Part shown: piece after piece, positions 6,278 through 8,012 of the stretch | Layout: every line of letters starts with the position of its first letter | Numbering within the stretch: position 1 is the stretch's first letter | DNA from: DATKCN01 sp035513175 | Lineage (GTDB): Bacteria; Chloroflexota; Chloroflexia; Thermomicrobiales; CFX8 | Length of the DNA: 8,012 nt | Reading direction: 5' to 3' | Assembly: GCA_035513175.1 (NCBI GenBank) | Contig: DATKCN010000211.1 | Location: 1 to 8,012 of the forward strand | Program-made: the position numbers and the translations under genes | The notes under the pieces: generated by a model | Database searches by the model: none | Told to the model about the DNA's origin: nothing | The model's input: the letters and a program-made list of their open reading frames with translations, nothing else

Positions 6278-7357
6278 CTACATCACGATGACGTGCCGCA
6301 ACGCCTCGCCGCGCTCGACCGAGGCGATGGCCTCGTTGATCTGCTCCAGCGGGTACCGCGCGGTGATCAGCTCGTCCAATTGCAGCTGGCCCGCCTGATA
6401 GAGGTCCAGCAAGCGCGGGACGTCGATCGACAGGCGCGTCGAGCCCATCTTGCTGCCGAGGATGCGCACGCTGCGGTTGACCGTTTCGAAGACCGGCAGC
6501 GACAGGGAGACCCCGGTCGGCGGCATCCCGACCAGCACCAGCGTGCCCTCGGTCCGCACCAGCTCGAGTCCCAGCTCGGCCGCCTGAGCGCTGCCGACGG
6601 TGACGAACACGTAGTCGGCGCCGCGCGCCCCGCTGATCGCGCGCACCTCCTGGGCGGCGTCCGGGCGGGCGGCATTCACCCCGTGCGTGGCGCCGAAGCC
6701 CCGCGCATCCTCCAGCTTGCCGTCCAGGACATCGACCGCGACGATCGGAAACGCGCCGGACAGGCGCGCACCCTGGATGGCGTTCATGCCGACCCCGCCG
6801 GCCCCGATCACGACGACGCTGCTGCCGGTCGGAACCTGGGCCGTGTTGACGACCGCGCCGAGCCCGGTGATGACGCCGCAGGCCAGCAGCGCCACGCTCT
6901 CCAGGGGCACATCGTCCGGCGCCTTGACGAGCTGCGACTGGTCGACGACGACCTGCTCGGCGAAGGCCCCGACGTTGATCCCCTGGACGACCGGGACGCC
7001 GTCGTTGGTGTGCAGCCGCGTCTCGTGCTGCAGCGCGAACACCGCCTCACAGTGATGCGGCGAGCCGCTCTGGCAATAGAAGCAGCGACCACACGAGCGC
7101 AGCAGCGAGACGATGACGCGGTCGCCCAGCGCGAATCCGCTGACCCCCGGACCCAACTCCTCGATGATGCCAGCCGCCTCATGTCCGGCCACCATGGGCA
7201 GCATCCCGCCACGCTCGCCGCGCAGGCGGTGCAAGTCGCTGTGGCAGATGCCGCAGGCCGAGACGCGCACCCGCACTTCGCCAACCTTGGGCAGGTCGAT
7301 GGCAATGTCCTCGATGACCAGGGGTTGCCCGAACTCGTAGCAGACGGCGGCACGCAT
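6278..7357 (-). CDS. Zinc-dependent alcohol dehydrogenase, medium-chain (MDR) family (359 aa)
   Basis: This is a cytosolic NAD(P)-dependent oxidoreductase interconverting an alcohol and its aldehyde or ketone. Catalytic zinc ligands are Cys38 in CGICHSD, His59/Glu60 in AGHEAAG and Cys160 in LLACGVITG. The structural zinc site is complete, with Cys89, Cys92, Cys95 and Cys103 in CGRCFYCQSGSPHHC. The Rossmann motif is GAGGVG (185-190), and Asp209 at the end of the second strand favours NAD over NADP. The overall style and the four-cysteine lobe resemble the class III/formaldehyde dehydrogenase side of the family, but the substrate cannot be read. I chose the ATG at 7355-7357 (MRAAVCYEFG) because AAGGAGG lies seven bases upstream. 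An in-frame ATG two codons earlier is only one base from that site, and an earlier start at 7396 would add 13 atypical residues. The gene sits between two LuxR-type regulators on the same strand. Confidence 0.93.
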   Translation of the reverse strand: MRAAVCYEFGQPLVIEDIAIDLPKVGEVRVRVSACGICHSDLHRLRGERGGMLPMVAGHEAAGIIEELGPGVSGFALGDRVIVSLLRSCGRCFYCQSGSPHHCEAVFALQHETRLHTNDGVPVVQGINVGAFAEQVVVDQSQLVKAPDDVPLESVALLACGVITGLGAVVNTAQVPTGSSVVVIGAGGVGMNAIQGARLSGAFPIVAVDVLDGKLEDARGFGATHGVNAARPDAAQEVRAISGARGADYVFVTVGSAQAAELGLELVRTEGTLVLVGMPPTGVSLSLPVFETVNRSVRILGSKMGSTRLSIDVPRLLDLYQAGQLQLDELITARYPLEQINEAIASVERGEALRHVIVM

Positions 7358-7364
7358 GGTCATC

Positions 7365-7371
7365 CCTCCTT
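7365..7371 (-). promoter_or_regulatory. Ribosome binding site of the alcohol dehydrogenase, choosing between two ATGs
   Basis: On the minus strand AAGGAGG is followed by GATGACC and then ATG. The second ATG (7357) is at the ideal seven-base spacing, while the first (7363) is one base away, too close for initiation. The site therefore places the start at MRAAVCYEFG. Confidence 0.75.
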
Positions 7372-7451
7372 GTTCGTGTTGTTCGCTCGCGTACATGCGG
7401 CATTCTCAGGCATCGGCACAGCGATGGCAATGGCGCCGCCCGGTCGCTCCC

Positions 7452-8012
7452 TTAGTCGATCCCGTTCTCGATGGCCCAGCGGGTGGCAGCGGCGCGGTTG
7501 TTGACATCGAGCTTGGTGTAAATGTTCGTCAGGTGGGTGTTCACCGTGCGGCGGGCCAGGAAGAGCTGTTCGGCCACTTCCGAGTCGCTCAAGCCCCGCG
7601 CGACGAGGCGCAGCACCTCGACCTCGCGGGTTGACAGACCGGCAGCGTGGCCGGGCACAACGGGAGCGGCGCTGAACCGGGCGGCCAGCGCGTCGGCGCG
7701 GGCGAGGGTCGGCCTGGCGCCGAGGGGGATGCAGATGTCGCGTGCCTGATCCACCAGCGTTCGCGCCTCGTCGATCGCGCCGGTCGCGGCCCGTAGCTCG
7801 GCGCGGGTCAGCAGGGTCAGCGCGCGCTCGAAGGGCGCGGCGCAGGCGTCGGCCAGGGCGAGCGCCTGGTTGAGATGCTGCTCGGCGTCGGCGTACTGGC
7901 CTGCTTCGGTGTCGAGCTGAGCAGCGAAGCGATGAGTGGCGAGCAGCACGAGCGGCTGGGCAGGATCGCCAGCGAGACGTAGCGCCTGCTCGGCATGGCT
8001 GCGGGCCGCTTC
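7452..8012 (-). CDS. LuxR family regulator, C-terminal part (cut by the window edge; 186 aa visible)
   Basis: The frame is open to the right edge, so the start is outside the window; the GTG at 7949 is internal. The first roughly 115 visible residues are Ala/Leu-rich helical repeats of TPR type (for example AEQHLNQALALADACAAPFERALTLL split over adjacent helices). The last 62 residues are a LuxR/GerE helix-turn-helix: LSTREVEVLRLVARGLSDSEV, then RRTVNTHLTNIYTKLDVNNRAAATRWAIENGI. This end matches large ATP-binding or cyclase-linked LuxR regulators of Chloroflexota and actinobacteria, a different subgroup from the MalT-like gene at 3581-6214. The stop is TAA at 7452-7454. The alcohol dehydrogenase starts 94 bases downstream, so this regulator may control it or be co-transcribed with it. 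The N-terminal sensor or ATPase domain cannot be seen. Confidence 0.9.
   Translation of the reverse strand, partial: EAARSHAEQALRLAGDPAQPLVLLATHRFAAQLDTEAGQYADAEQHLNQALALADACAAPFERALTLLTRAELRAATGAIDEARTLVDQARDICIPLGARPTLARADALAARFSAAPVVPGHAAGLSTREVEVLRLVARGLSDSEVAEQLFLARRTVNTHLTNIYTKLDVNNRAAATRWAIENGID

Noticed and set aside
6230..7504. A 424-codon plus-strand open frame opposite the alcohol dehydrogenase
   Set aside because: It is antisense to a gene with complete zinc and Rossmann motifs. Its translation is Asp/Arg/Gly/His-rich low complexity with no recognisable domain, as expected from a GC-rich reverse frame.

Overview
The window is GC-rich and densely coding, and every gene I can support lies on the minus strand. 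The combination of very large MalT-type LuxR regulators, a DUF4389 membrane protein, an ABC-2 exporter resembling those of actinobacteria, and GC-rich palindromic repeats between genes suggests a Chloroflexota bacterium (perhaps Thermomicrobia-like). An actinobacterial relative cannot be excluded. This placement is inference from protein style; there is no rRNA or other marker gene in the window.

In transcription order (high to low coordinates) the layout is as follows. (1) The C-terminal part of a LuxR-type regulator enters from the right edge (7452-8012). (2) A zinc-dependent medium-chain alcohol dehydrogenase follows (6278-7357). (3) A complete MalT-like LuxR regulator of about 877 residues follows (3581-6214). 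It lacks a Shine-Dalgarno sequence and has a -10-like hexamer almost touching its start codon. (4) A 235-base gap carries a nested inverted-repeat element of about 100 bp. (5) A small soluble conserved-hypothetical protein (3016-3345) and a DUF4389 two-repeat membrane protein (2354-2980) form a probable two-gene operon. (6) A 181-base gap is the likely promoter region of the next operon. (7) An ABC exporter follows: ATPase (1204-2172, GTG start), permease A (369-1202), then, after a 226-base gap with an inverted pair of palindromes, the first 47 codons of a second permease, B (1-142), a tandem duplicate of A.

Functionally there are three modules. The right half is a regulator/dehydrogenase/regulator cluster whose signal and alcohol or aldehyde substrate cannot be read from sequence. 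The middle is a small envelope-associated pair of unknown role. The left is an ABC-2 type efflux system with one ATPase and two homologous permeases, which could assemble as a heterodimer.

I see no CRISPR array, transposase, tRNA or rRNA, phage gene or recognisable defence system. The most unusual material is the intergenic repeat architecture, the permease duplication and the possible leaderless start of the large regulator. I do not see a convincing new multi-gene system.
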